40,330 bases of DNA from Rubrivivax sp. SCN 71-131 (GTDB lineage Bacteria > Pseudomonadota > Gammaproteobacteria > Burkholderiales > Burkholderiaceae_C). The notes beneath the pieces are model-generated. The model saw only the letters and a list, made by a program, of their open reading frames with translations, was not told the origin of the DNA and made no database searches. Below, in pieces: positions 19,867 to 28,200 of the stretch. The DNA is taken from positions 1-40,330 of the forward strand of contig MEFD01000033.1 of assembly GCA_001724995.1 (NCBI GenBank). The letters are read 5' to 3'. A program made the position numbers and the translations under genes. Positions within the stretch are counted from its first letter, which is position 1. Each line of letters starts with the position of its first letter.

Positions 19867-21781
19867 CCGGCCGCCCTGCGCCATCCGGGGATCCGACCGC
19901 AGCCGCCAGGCGCTTGTGTTCGTTGGCGCGCTGGCGCAGCGCGGCGATGCGGTCCAGGTGCTCGCGATCGGTGCGGCCGCTGTCGATCAGCGCGGCGATC
20001 TGCCCGTTCAGCTCCGCCTCCCACAGGCGGTGCAGCACGCGCTCGAGGTCGGCGAACTCGTGGCGGTCCTGCAGCGAATCCGGGTCCACGATGCGTCGCG
20101 CCGCGGCGTGCAGCGGGTGGCCCTGCAGGCCTGCGTCGAGCGCGGCCCAGGTCTGGGCGCCATGCTCGAGGAGCTGGCCCTCGAGCCAGGTCACGAGCGC
20201 CCCGTGCTCGCCGCCGAGTTCATGCAGGCGCTGGTGATCCTCGGCGCAGAGGCGCTCCCACCAGTCGGCATGCCGCAGCAGCAGGCGCAATGCCAGGTCG
20301 GAGGAGGCGGCGGGCATGGGCCGTGAGCGGGCGCCCGGGCGCCGGTGCCAGGGCGCGGAGGCCGCGTCGGCGCGCGGCGCGGCGCGACCGGAGGCCGCGC
20401 GCTCGGGCATCCACAGCGCGGCCAGCTCGGCCGGCTCCAACTGGGCCGCGTGCGCGAGCTCGCCGAGCAACTGGCGCTGCAGGGCGCCGGCAGGCAGCGC
20501 GCTCCACAGCGCACGCGCCTGCGCCAGCATGCGCGCTCGCCCTTCGGCGCTGCCGAGGTCGCACTCGGCGGCGGCTTGCGCCTGCAACTGGCGCGACAGC
20601 GGCACGGCGTCGTTGATCGCTTCCTCCAGCGCCGCGGCACCGCGCTCGCGCACGAAGCTGTCGGGGTCGTGCTCGGGCGGCAGGAAGAGGAAGCGGATGC
20701 GCCGCAGGTCGGTGGCGTGCGGCAACGAAGCCTCGAGCGCCCGCGCCGCGGCGCGCCGGCCGGCGGCGTCGCCATCGAAGGCGAAGACGATGCTGTCGGT
20801 GAAGCGCAGCAGCTTCTGCACGTGCTCGGCGGTGCAGGCCGTGCCCAGCGTGGCGACGGCGTTGCCGAAGCCGTGCTGCGCCAGCGCGACGACATCCATG
20901 TAGCCTTCGACGACGAGACCATGGCCGCGCTCGCGGATGGCCTGGCGCGCCTCGTGCAGGCCGTAGAGCTCGCGCCCCTTGCTGAAGACCGCGGTCTCGG
21001 GCGAGTTCAGGTACTTGGGCCGGCTGTCGTCGAGCACGCGGCCGCCGAAGCCGATGACCTCGCCGCCGACGGCGCGGATCGGAAACATGATGCGGTGGCG
21101 GAACCAGTCCCAGCGGCGGCGCGGTGCCGCCGTCGGGGCCGGCGCCTCGGGTGTTCCCGGCGGCTGCGGCTGCGGCGTCGCGGCCTGCGGGTCGGCCGGC
21201 GCGCCACCGTCCTCGGCGTGGGTGCGCACGAGGCCGGCGTCTTCGAGCACCGGATCGTCGTAGGCGGCGAAGGCGCTGGCCAGGCCGTGCCAGCCCGCCG
21301 GCGCATAGCCCAGGCCGTAGCGTGCCGCGACCTCGCCGCTGACGCCGCGCCCCTTCAGGTAGTCGATGGCCTGGGGCGAGCGGCGCAGCGCCTGCCGGTA
21401 GTGCGCCGCGGCCTTGGACAGCGCCTCGGTGAGCGAGAGCCGGCGCTCGGCCAGGCGCTGGCGGTGCTGGCGCTCCTCGGGGCTGACCTGCTCCTGCGGC
21501 ACCTGCATGCCCACACCCTGCGCCAGCTCGGCGACGGCGTCGACGAAGCTCATGCCGGTGTGCTCGCAGAGGAAGCGGATGGCGTCGCCGCTGGCGCCGC
21601 AGCCGAAGCAGTAATAGAACTGCTTGGCCGGGGTGACGGAGAAGCTCGGCGACTTCTCGGCGTGGAAGGGGCACAAGCCCATCCAGTTGGCGCCGCCGCG
21701 CTTGAGCTCGACGTGGCGGCCGACGACGTCGACGATGTCGACGCGCGCGAGCAGGTCCTGCAGGAAGCCGGCGGGGATCAC
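19862..21781 (-). CDS. dnaG: DNA primase
   Basis: Primase lays RNA primers at the replication fork with DnaB helicase. The protein is 639 residues from a GTG at 21781 (IPAGFLQDLLARVDIVDVV, the canonical N-terminus). The zinc-binding domain has C37, H40, C58 and C61 (LCPFHAEKSPSF; YYCFGCGASGDAI). The TOPRIM catalytic core includes GRELYGLHEARQAI, LVVEGYMDVVALAQHG and FAFDGDAAGRRAAARAL. The C-terminal helicase-binding region is more divergent, and an Ala/Pro-rich insertion (GTPEAPAPTAAPRRR) precedes the core. It begins 10 bases after the GGDEF-EAL stop, so the two are probably co-transcribed; rpoD follows downstream. Confidence 0.97.
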   Translation of the reverse strand: MIPAGFLQDLLARVDIVDVVGRHVELKRGGANWMGLCPFHAEKSPSFSVTPAKQFYYCFGCGASGDAIRFLCEHTGMSFVDAVAELAQGVGMQVPQEQVSPEERQHRQRLAERRLSLTEALSKAAAHYRQALRRSPQAIDYLKGRGVSGEVAARYGLGYAPAGWHGLASAFAAYDDPVLEDAGLVRTHAEDGGAPADPQAATPQPQPPGTPEAPAPTAAPRRRWDWFRHRIMFPIRAVGGEVIGFGGRVLDDSRPKYLNSPETAVFSKGRELYGLHEARQAIRERGHGLVVEGYMDVVALAQHGFGNAVATLGTACTAEHVQKLLRFTDSIVFAFDGDAAGRRAAARALEASLPHATDLRRIRFLFLPPEHDPDSFVRERGAAALEEAINDAVPLSRQLQAQAAAECDLGSAEGRARMLAQARALWSALPAGALQRQLLGELAHAAQLEPAELAALWMPERAASGRAAPRADAASAPWHRRPGARSRPMPAASSDLALRLLLRHADWWERLCAEDHQRLHELGGEHGALVTWLEGQLLEHGAQTWAALDAGLQGHPLHAAARRIVDPDSLQDRHEFADLERVLHRLWEAELNGQIAALIDSGRTDREHLDRIAALRQRANEHKRLAAAVGSPDGAGRPV

Positions 21782-21791
21782 GCGGCGCAGT

Positions 21792-24700
21792 CTAGTCGCC
21801 GCCGCCGCTGCCGCCGCCTTCCATCCGTGTCGCGCCCGCGGCCGCGCCGCCCTCGCCGCCGGCCGTGGGGGCGAGCGCGAACATGCCGCGCCAGCCGCGC
21901 GCGAAGCCCGCCACCTGCGCCGCCGGCATCGGCGCGGCGATGCCGGTGCCCTGGCCGATGTCGCAGCCCATCTCCAGCAGCGCACGCGCCTGCGCGGGGC
22001 TCTCCACGCCCTCGGCGACGACCGTGCAGTCGAAGGTGCGCGCCAGGCCGATCACGCCCTCGACGATGGCGCGGTCCTGCGTGTCGTCGAGCATGTGGTG
22101 CACGAAGCTGCGGTCGACCTTCAGCACGTCTACCGGCAGGCGCTTGAGGTAGGTGAGCGTCGAGTAGCCGGTGCCGAAGTCGTCCAGCGCGACGCGCACG
22201 CCGATGGCGCGGCAGCGCGCCAGCAGCGCCGAGGTGGCCTCGATGTCGGCGTGCGCCGCGGTCTCCAGCATCTCGAGCTCGAAGTGCGGCGCCAGCATCT
22301 CGCTGTGGCGCGCCAGCAGCTCGGAGAGGCGCTGCGCGAAATCCGGCTCCTGCAGATGGCGCGCGGAGACGTTGACGCTGACCGAGATCTCCAGCCCGCT
22401 GCGGCGCCACTGCGAGAGGTGCTCGAGCGCCTGCGAGAACACCCAGTCGCCGATGTGCGAGGACAGGCCGGTGTTCTCGATCTGCGGCAGGAACTGCGCC
22501 GGCGCGATCAGCCCGTGCAGCGGATGCTCCCAGCGCAGCAGGGCCTCGAAGCCGAGCACCCGGCCGGCGCGCATGTCCACCTTGGGCTGGTAGTGCAGCA
22601 CGAACTCGGCCTGGTCCAGGGCCTGCTGCACGCGGCCGATGAACATCGCGCGCTCCTCGGTGCGGCGGCGGTGCTCGGCGTCGAAGAAGAGGAAGCCGTT
22701 GCGCCCCGACTGCTTGGCACCGAACATCGCGTGGTCGGCGTGGCGCAGCAGCGTGTCGGCGTCGCTGCGGTCGATCGGGTAGACGCTCGCGCCGACGCTG
22801 GCCGTGACCTGCACGGGCTCCTGCGCCGGATCGACGACGTAGGGCTGGGCGACGACGCGCAGCACGCGGTCCACCGCCATGCGCGCCTCCTCGATCGAGC
22901 CCGCGCGCAGCAGCAGCACGAATTCGTCCCCGCCCAGCCGCGCCGCCGAGTCGGACCAGTTGTCGCGCGTGCGCAGCGCGCTGCGCAGGCGCCCGGCGAG
23001 CTCGGTGAGCAGGCGGTCGCCCGCGGCGTGGCCGAAGCGGTCGTTGACCGGCTTGAAGCGGTCCAGGTCCAGGTAGCAGACGACGAGCAGGTAGCCGTCG
23101 CGATCGGCGGCGCGCATGCCTTCGGCGAGCAGCTGCGTCAGCCGCGCGCGGTTGGGCAGCCGCGTCAGCTCGTCGAAGTGCGCCTGGCGCTCCAGGCGCT
23201 CGCGCTGCGCGCGCTGCTCGCTCACGTCGGTGATCACCAGCACGTGGTTGCGCAGTTCGCCCTGCGCCCCCCGGATGGTGGAGATCGTGACCTGCAGGGT
23301 GCAGACCTCGCCGCCGCAGCGGCGCTCGAGCAGTTCGCCGCGCCAGGTGCCGTTCTCGCGCAGGGCGGCCCACATGGCCGCGCGCTGCTGGCGCGCCAGC
23401 GGATCCGCCGGCGCGGGGCGCAGCAGCGAGGGCACGCTGCCGATCAGCTGCTCGCGCGGCAGGCCCAGGATCTGCGCATAAGCCGGGTTGACGTCGAGCA
23501 CGTGCAACTCGGCGTCGGTGATGAGCAGGCCTTCGTGCAGGTGCTGGAAGAGGCTTGCCGACAGGCGCTGGCGCTCCTGCGCCTGGTGGCGCTCATGCAC
23601 GTCGAGCAGGGTTGCCAGCAGGCGCAGCGGGGTACCGGCGGCGTCGCGGTCGATGACCAGCAGCGTCGCCTCGAACCAGCGCCATTCGGCGCCGTGCAGC
23701 ATGCGCAGTTCGATCCGATGGCGGCCGGTCTCGCCGCTCCCCACCTGGTCGAGCGCGGCCTGCAGCGCCGCGCGGTCCTCGGCGTGCACGCCGTCCAGCC
23801 AGGCCTGCGGGCTCCAGCGGGCGGCGTCGACGCCGGTCAACGTGCGCCAGGCCGGCGAGACGAAGCTGTCCGCGCCGTTGAGTCGCCAGTCCGCCACGCC
23901 CAGGCGCGAGCCGTCGAGGGCCCATTCCCAGCGCCGTCGGTGGCGGAAGCTGTCGGCGCGGCTGGCATGGGCCACGAGCAGCGTGCCCAGCAACGCGAGC
24001 ACCAGGGCCAGCGCCTGGCTGCGCACCGCCGCGGCAGCGTCCACCGTCACCAGCCCCAGGCCCCAGGCGGTGAGCGCGAGCACCGAGGCGGCGACTGCGG
24101 TTCCGCCCTGTGTCCACAGCCCGATCAGGGCGAGGATGGGAAGCGTCCAGGCCAGCATCTGCGTCTGCGGATGGGCGTTCAGCGACGGCGCGGCCAGCAC
24201 GACGAGCACGCCCAGGGCGAGCAGCGCGCGCAGCAGCAGGCGGGCCGCGGGCAGGGGGCGCTCGATGCGGCGCAAGCTGCACGCCGGCAAGGCGCACAGC
24301 AGCAGGCTGGCCAGGCCGAGCCAGAAAAGGACGATCGGCGACGGCGCCGCGAGGGCCTGGCTCGTCTCGCCGCGGGCCTGCAGGGGCGACGCGAGATCCA
24401 GGCTCAGCGCCGCGGCAAGCGCCACCAGCGCCGCCGTGGTGACGAGCCAGGCGACATCGCGCGGCCGCCACAGCCGGGCATCGAAGCTGCCGCGGGCCAG
24501 AGCGCGGGCCGTCAGCGCCTGTGGCACGAGAGCGAAGAGCATGGCGGCAACGGCCACGAACGGCCCGCAGCCGCGCGCGAGCAGCGCCAGCGCCAGGCCC
24601 GGCAGCGTCGCCAGGGCGGCGACGCGCCCGAGGCGTGCCTGGGCCGCCAGCGCAAGGCCAACCCCCGCGCCGATCGCGGCGGCGCAGCCGCCCACCGGGG

Positions 24701-24836
24701 TGCCGGCCGCAGCGTGCGCGCCAAAGGCGCAGAGAAAGGTCCCGTTCGCGCACAGCGCCGCGTGCGCAAGCCGACGCTCGCCCCAGGCGTTCGCGCGAGG
24801 CATCGCCGGTGCGTCGGGGGAGTCGAGTGGATTCAC
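21792..24836 (-). CDS. membrane PAS-GGDEF-EAL c-di-GMP turnover protein
   Basis: The protein is 1014 residues. The N-terminal third is hydrophobic with about eight membrane helices (a MASE-like sensor; family not recognised). Two PAS domains follow (around ADSFVSPAWRTLTGV and LITDAELHVLDVNPAYAQILG). The GGDEF domain has an intact GGDEF at residues 635-639. The EAL domain has EAL at 764-766, NVSARHLQ, DDFGTGYSTLTYLKRL and VAEGVES, so both synthesis and hydrolysis of c-di-GMP look possible. It ends in a Gly-rich tail. A GTG at 24836 is used; ATG 24803 is an alternative and neither has a good ribosome site. It sits upstream of dnaG, where rpsU is common. Confidence 0.93.
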   Translation of the reverse strand: MNPLDSPDAPAMPRANAWGERRLAHAALCANGTFLCAFGAHAAAGTPVGGCAAAIGAGVGLALAAQARLGRVAALATLPGLALALLARGCGPFVAVAAMLFALVPQALTARALARGSFDARLWRPRDVAWLVTTAALVALAAALSLDLASPLQARGETSQALAAPSPIVLFWLGLASLLLCALPACSLRRIERPLPAARLLLRALLALGVLVVLAAPSLNAHPQTQMLAWTLPILALIGLWTQGGTAVAASVLALTAWGLGLVTVDAAAAVRSQALALVLALLGTLLVAHASRADSFRHRRRWEWALDGSRLGVADWRLNGADSFVSPAWRTLTGVDAARWSPQAWLDGVHAEDRAALQAALDQVGSGETGRHRIELRMLHGAEWRWFEATLLVIDRDAAGTPLRLLATLLDVHERHQAQERQRLSASLFQHLHEGLLITDAELHVLDVNPAYAQILGLPREQLIGSVPSLLRPAPADPLARQQRAAMWAALRENGTWRGELLERRCGGEVCTLQVTISTIRGAQGELRNHVLVITDVSEQRAQRERLERQAHFDELTRLPNRARLTQLLAEGMRAADRDGYLLVVCYLDLDRFKPVNDRFGHAAGDRLLTELAGRLRSALRTRDNWSDSAARLGGDEFVLLLRAGSIEEARMAVDRVLRVVAQPYVVDPAQEPVQVTASVGASVYPIDRSDADTLLRHADHAMFGAKQSGRNGFLFFDAEHRRRTEERAMFIGRVQQALDQAEFVLHYQPKVDMRAGRVLGFEALLRWEHPLHGLIAPAQFLPQIENTGLSSHIGDWVFSQALEHLSQWRRSGLEISVSVNVSARHLQEPDFAQRLSELLARHSEMLAPHFELEMLETAAHADIEATSALLARCRAIGVRVALDDFGTGYSTLTYLKRLPVDVLKVDRSFVHHMLDDTQDRAIVEGVIGLARTFDCTVVAEGVESPAQARALLEMGCDIGQGTGIAAPMPAAQVAGFARGWRGMFALAPTAGGEGGAAAGATRMEGGGSGGGD

Positions 24837-24912
24837 GTGCCCGCGGTGCCGGGCGCGGCGAAGCCTGGGGCGTGGCTGCCGGATCGTCGCGCCACGTCCC
24901 CGGCCCGGACGC

Positions 24913-25227
24913 TCAGATGAGGAAGTCGCTCAGCTTGGCGCTGCCGGCCAGCGCCTGCCGCAGCCAGGTCGGCTGCAGGCCGCGGCCGGACCAGGTCTGG
25001 CCCGTGGCCGGGTCGCGATACTTCGGCGGCACCTTCTTCGTGCTGCCGCGGGCCTTGGGCGTGCCCGCCGGGCCGCGGGTGCCGAGGTCGGCGAGGGTCA
25101 GGCCGTGCTGGGCCATCAGCGATTTCACCTGGCCGATGGCCGATGCGCGCTCCTCGCGCTGGACCTCGAGAATCTGCTTTTCGAGTTCGGCCTTCTTGGC
25201 CAGCAGGTCGTTCAGGCGATTGGCCAT
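24913..25227 (-). CDS. H-NS family nucleoid protein
   Basis: The protein is 104 residues. The N-terminal coiled-coil oligomerisation region (NRLNDLLAKKAELEKQILEVQREER) is followed by a basic linker (PKARGSTKKVPPKY) and the C-terminal DNA-binding motif YRDPATGQTWSGRGLQPTWL, the betaproteobacterial H-NS/BpH3 type that grips the minor groove of AT-rich DNA and silences horizontally acquired genes. ATG 25227 (MANRLNDLL) is preferred; ATG 25233 would add two residues. A TATATT -10 lies 32 bases before it. It is a single gene between fbpA and the GGDEF-EAL gene, all on one strand. Confidence 0.92.
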   Translation of the reverse strand: MANRLNDLLAKKAELEKQILEVQREERASAIGQVKSLMAQHGLTLADLGTRGPAGTPKARGSTKKVPPKYRDPATGQTWSGRGLQPTWLRQALAGSAKLSDFLI

Positions 25228-25258
25228 GGGCATTCCGCGCGAAGGGTTGAGACCGCGG

Positions 25259-25264
25259 AAATAT
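25259..25264 (-). promoter_or_regulatory. candidate -10 box (TATATT) for the H-NS-like gene
   Basis: Minus-strand CTATATTTCC stands out in GC-rich DNA and lies 32 bases before the chosen ATG. TATATT matches five of six consensus bases. No strong -35 is seen. A GC hairpin (GCCGC..GCGGC) between it and the fbpA stop may end the upstream transcript. Confidence 0.45.
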
Positions 25265-25302
25265 AGCAGCCGATCGCCGCTTGCGCGCGGCGGCCCCGAG
25301 AT

Positions 25303-26346
25303 TTACTTGTAGCCCACGCGATCGAGTATCTGCTGCACCCGGGTCTGATTCATGCCGACGACGGAAATCGGCACCGTCTCGCTCTTGAAACTCCCCAGCG
25401 CCTTCAGGGCCGGATTGCCCAGGGCGGTATCCGGGACCACCGGCCATTCGTTGTTGCCGTTCGCGAAATACTCCTGTGCCTGCGCGCCGGAGAGGTATTC
25501 GAGAAACTGCACGGCCGCCTCGCGGTGCTTGGCGTGGCGCGCGACCGCGGCCCCGGCGACGTTGACGTGCGTGCCGCGATCGGCCTGGTTCGGGAAGATC
25601 ACGCCGACCTTTTCCACCAGGTCGCGGTCCTCGGGCTTCTTGGAGCGCATCAGCCGTGCGAAGTAGTAGCTGTTGGTCAGCGCGACGCCGCACTCGCCGC
25701 TGGCCACGGCGCGGATCTGGTCCGTATCACCGCCCTTGGGGGCCCGCGCCATGTTGGCGACGACGCCCTGAAGCCAGGCCTCGGTCTTCTGCGGCCCCAG
25801 GTGTTCGAGCATGGCGCCGAACAGCGACAGGTTGTAGGGATGCGAACCCGAGCGCGTGCAGACCAGACCCTTGTTGACCGGGAGCGCGAGCTTCTCGTAT
25901 TGGTCGACGTCCGACGCCTTCACGCGGGACTTGTCGTAGACGATCATCCGCGCCCGCGTGGAGAAACCGAACCAGGCCGAGCCCTGACCCTCGTCGCGGC
26001 TGCGAAACTGGGCGGGGATGCGCTCCTCGAGCACCTTGCTGCGCACGGGCTGGAAAAGGCCGTCGACCTCGGCGCGCCAGAGCCGCGCCGCATCGACGAG
26101 GAGCACGACGTCCGCCGGGCTCGCAGCGCCTTCGCTCTTCAGGCGGTTGACGACGCCGGCGTCGTCGGTATCGACGCGGTTGATGCGGATGCCGGTGGCC
26201 TTGGTGAAGTCACCGTAAAGCGCCTCGTCGGTCTGGTAATGGCGCGCGGAATAGATGTTGAGCACCTTTTCCTGCGCCAGCACCGGGGCGGCGAGTGCGG
26301 CGGCGAGGGCGAACAGGGCAAGGCGGGAGAGGGGCGAACGAATCAC
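25303..26346 (-). CDS. FbpA/FutA-type periplasmic iron(III)-binding protein
   Basis: The protein is 347 residues with a signal peptide (MIRSPLSRLALFALAAALAA, cleavage likely after VLA near residue 24). The mature start, EKVLNIYSARHYQTDEALYG, is typical of iron ABC receptors. The iron-coordinating tyrosine pair is Y227/Y228 (LTNSYYFARL), with R132 and Y137 (TRARMIVYDK) as further likely site residues. It binds ferric ion for an FbpBC-type ABC transporter, but no permease or ATPase gene is adjacent, so those must lie elsewhere. A Fur-box-like sequence is directly upstream, predicting repression in iron-replete cells. yggX lies upstream on the same strand. Confidence 0.94.
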   Translation of the reverse strand: MIRSPLSRLALFALAAALAAPVLAQEKVLNIYSARHYQTDEALYGDFTKATGIRINRVDTDDAGVVNRLKSEGAASPADVVLLVDAARLWRAEVDGLFQPVRSKVLEERIPAQFRSRDEGQGSAWFGFSTRARMIVYDKSRVKASDVDQYEKLALPVNKGLVCTRSGSHPYNLSLFGAMLEHLGPQKTEAWLQGVVANMARAPKGGDTDQIRAVASGECGVALTNSYYFARLMRSKKPEDRDLVEKVGVIFPNQADRGTHVNVAGAAVARHAKHREAAVQFLEYLSGAQAQEYFANGNNEWPVVPDTALGNPALKALGSFKSETVPISVVGMNQTRVQQILDRVGYK

Positions 26347-26390
26347 GATGGCTCCGCAAGGCGTGGGGGTGGCGGCATTTTACATGAGAG

Positions 26391-26408
26391 CGAGAACGAT
26401 TCGCAATT
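26391..26408. promoter_or_regulatory. Fur box upstream of the iron-binding protein gene
   Basis: GAGAACGATTCGCAATT (26392-26408) agrees with a Fur-box form GAGAATGATTCTCATT at 13 of 16 bases. It is in the only AT-rich stretch of the region, about 45 bases before the fbpA-like start. The gene downstream is a ferric ion receptor, which strongly supports the assignment. Confidence 0.7.
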
Positions 26409-26501
26409 GACTAGTGCGCCGCGGCGCAACTTCCGTGGCGTGCACGCCCGCACGCCCGCACGCCAGCGCGCCAGCGCGCACGCACCTGTCCCCGGCGAAG
26501 T

Positions 26502-26774
26502 TCAGGCCTTCGGCGGCACGTAGCCCGCGACCGCGTCGGCCTGGCCGCCGAAGAGGAACTGCTCCATCTGCTGCGCGAGGTAGCGGCGCGCGCCCGCGTC
26601 GGCCAGGCTCAGGCGGTTCTCGTTGACGAGCATCGTCTGGTGGCGCTTCCAGCGCTCGAAGGCCTCGGCGCTGATGTGGTCGTAGATGCGCTTGCCGAGT
26701 TCGCCCGGGTAGGGCGCGTAGGTGAGGCCGGGCGCCTCCTTCTTCAGGTAGGCGCATTGCACCATGCGGGTCAT
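26502..26774 (-). CDS. yggX: YggX-type Fe(II)-trafficking / oxidative damage protection protein
   Basis: The protein is 90 residues, exactly the family size. It starts [17 protein letters not shown] with the conserved Cys7 and contains [28 protein letters not shown] and NENRLSLAD, all signature stretches. YggX protects iron-sulfur clusters from oxidants and is thought to influence labile iron. It begins 21 bases after argA and is probably read through from it. Together with the Fur-controlled receptor downstream it gives this stretch an iron theme. Confidence 0.97.
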   Translation of the reverse strand: MTRMVQCAYLKKEAPGLTYAPYPGELGKRIYDHISAEAFERWKRHQTMLVNENRLSLADAGARRYLAQQMEQFLFGGQADAVAGYVPPKA

Positions 26775-26795
26775 GGTCGTCTCTCCTTGCTTGGT

Positions 26796-28136
26796 TCAGG
26801 TCAGCTTCTTCACCAGCACCTGCGAGCGCCGGTCCCAGTTGTACTTGCGCTTGCGCGCCTCGGGCAGCCATTCGGGCGCAACGGGCTCGAAGCCGCGCTT
26901 GATGAACCAGTGCATCGTGCGCGTGGTGAGCACGAAGATGCTGGCCAGGCCCGCGGCACGCGCGCGCTGCTCGATGCGCTTGAGGATGCGCTCGCCGTCG
27001 CCCTGGCTCTGCACCGCGGGCGAGATCGTCAGCGCCGCCATCTCGCCGGTGTGCGCCTCGGGGTAGGGGTAGAGCGCCGCGCAGCCGAAGATGATGCCGT
27101 CGTGCTCGATCACGGTGTAGCTGCCGATGTCGCGCTCGATCTCGGCGCGGTCGCGGCGCACCATCGTGCCGTCGCGCTCGAAGGGTTCGATCAACTGGAC
27201 GATCGCGGCCACGTCGTCGTGCCCGGCCTCGCGCAGGCTCTCGAGCTTCTCGTCGACGACCATGGTGCCCATGCCGTCGTGCGTGAAGATCTCCATCAGC
27301 AGCGCACCATCGATGGCAAAGGGCAGGATGTGCGAGCGCTCGACGCCGCCTTCGCAGGCCGCCACGCAGTGCTGCAGGTAGAACGCCGGGTCGCTGGGCT
27401 CCTGCGGCGTCGACATCGTCGCCAGCAGACGGCGCGCATCGGCCAGCGCGATCTCGGTGTCGATGGCGCTGTGCGGGTCGTCCAGGCCCTCGCGGATGCC
27501 GGCGACCTCGGTCAGGAAGAGCAGCTTGTCGGCGTGCAGCGCGATCGCGGTGGCCGTGGCGACGTCCTCCATCGTCAGGTTGAATGCTTCTCCGGTGGGC
27601 GAGAAGCCGAAGGGCGAGAGCAGCACCAGCGCGCCGATGTCGATGGCGCGGCGGATCGTCGCGCCGTCGACGCGGCGCACGACGCCGCTGAGCATGAAGT
27701 CCACGCCGTCGACGATGCCCACCGGCCGCGCGGTGAGGAAGTTGCCCGAGACCACGCGCACGGTCGCGTTGGCCATCGGCGTGTTGGGCAGGCCCTGGCT
27801 GAAGGCGGCCTCGATCTCGAAGCGCAGCTGCCCGGCGGCCTCCTGCGCGCAATCGAGCGCCACCGGGTCGGTGATGCGGATGCCGTGGCTGAAGCGCGAG
27901 GCCTTGCCCTTGGCGGCGAGCTGCTCGCTCAGCTGCGGCCTGAAGCCGTGCACCAGCACCAGCTTGATGCCGATGGCGTGCAGGATCGCCAGATCCTGCA
28001 CCAGCCCGTTGAGCTTGCCCGCAGCGATGGCCTCGCCCGCGACGCCGACGACGAAGGTCTTGCCGCGGTAGGCGTGGATGTAGGGCGCGACCGAGCGGAA
28101 CCAGGGGACGAAGGTGTGCGGGAAGACGAGACTCAT
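26796..28136 (-). CDS. argA: N-acetylglutamate synthase (amino-acid acetyltransferase)
   Basis: This enzyme acetylates glutamate with acetyl-CoA, the first step of arginine synthesis. The protein is 446 residues. The N-terminal amino-acid-kinase-like domain (about 20-290) has TFVVGVAGEAIAAGKL, LVLVHGFRPQL and LLSPFGFSPTGEAFNLT; in this family it is regulatory and binds arginine. The C-terminal GNAT domain (about 300-445) has AALTISPAVQSQGDGERILKR and WFIKRGFEPV. ATG 28136 (MSLVFPHTFVPWFRSVAPYI) is the usual start. The gene is divergent from hrpA over 64 bases and leads the argA-yggX pair. Confidence 0.97.
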   Translation of the reverse strand: MSLVFPHTFVPWFRSVAPYIHAYRGKTFVVGVAGEAIAAGKLNGLVQDLAILHAIGIKLVLVHGFRPQLSEQLAAKGKASRFSHGIRITDPVALDCAQEAAGQLRFEIEAAFSQGLPNTPMANATVRVVSGNFLTARPVGIVDGVDFMLSGVVRRVDGATIRRAIDIGALVLLSPFGFSPTGEAFNLTMEDVATATAIALHADKLLFLTEVAGIREGLDDPHSAIDTEIALADARRLLATMSTPQEPSDPAFYLQHCVAACEGGVERSHILPFAIDGALLMEIFTHDGMGTMVVDEKLESLREAGHDDVAAIVQLIEPFERDGTMVRRDRAEIERDIGSYTVIEHDGIIFGCAALYPYPEAHTGEMAALTISPAVQSQGDGERILKRIEQRARAAGLASIFVLTTRTMHWFIKRGFEPVAPEWLPEARKRKYNWDRRSQVLVKKLT

Positions 28137-28185
28137 GGCGCGCGGGATTTTGCAGTAAGCAGGGCCCTGCCGCGGGCGCAGGTCC

Positions 28186-28191
28186 GATAAT
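28186..28191 (+). promoter_or_regulatory. candidate -10 box (GATAAT) for hrpA
   Basis: GATAAT matches the -10 consensus at five of six bases and is followed only nine bases later by the hrpA GTG at 28201. A start six to seven bases after the box would give a leader of about three bases, that is a nearly leaderless mRNA. The -35 region is not evident. Confidence 0.4.
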
Positions 28192-28200
28192 CCGCGCCCC

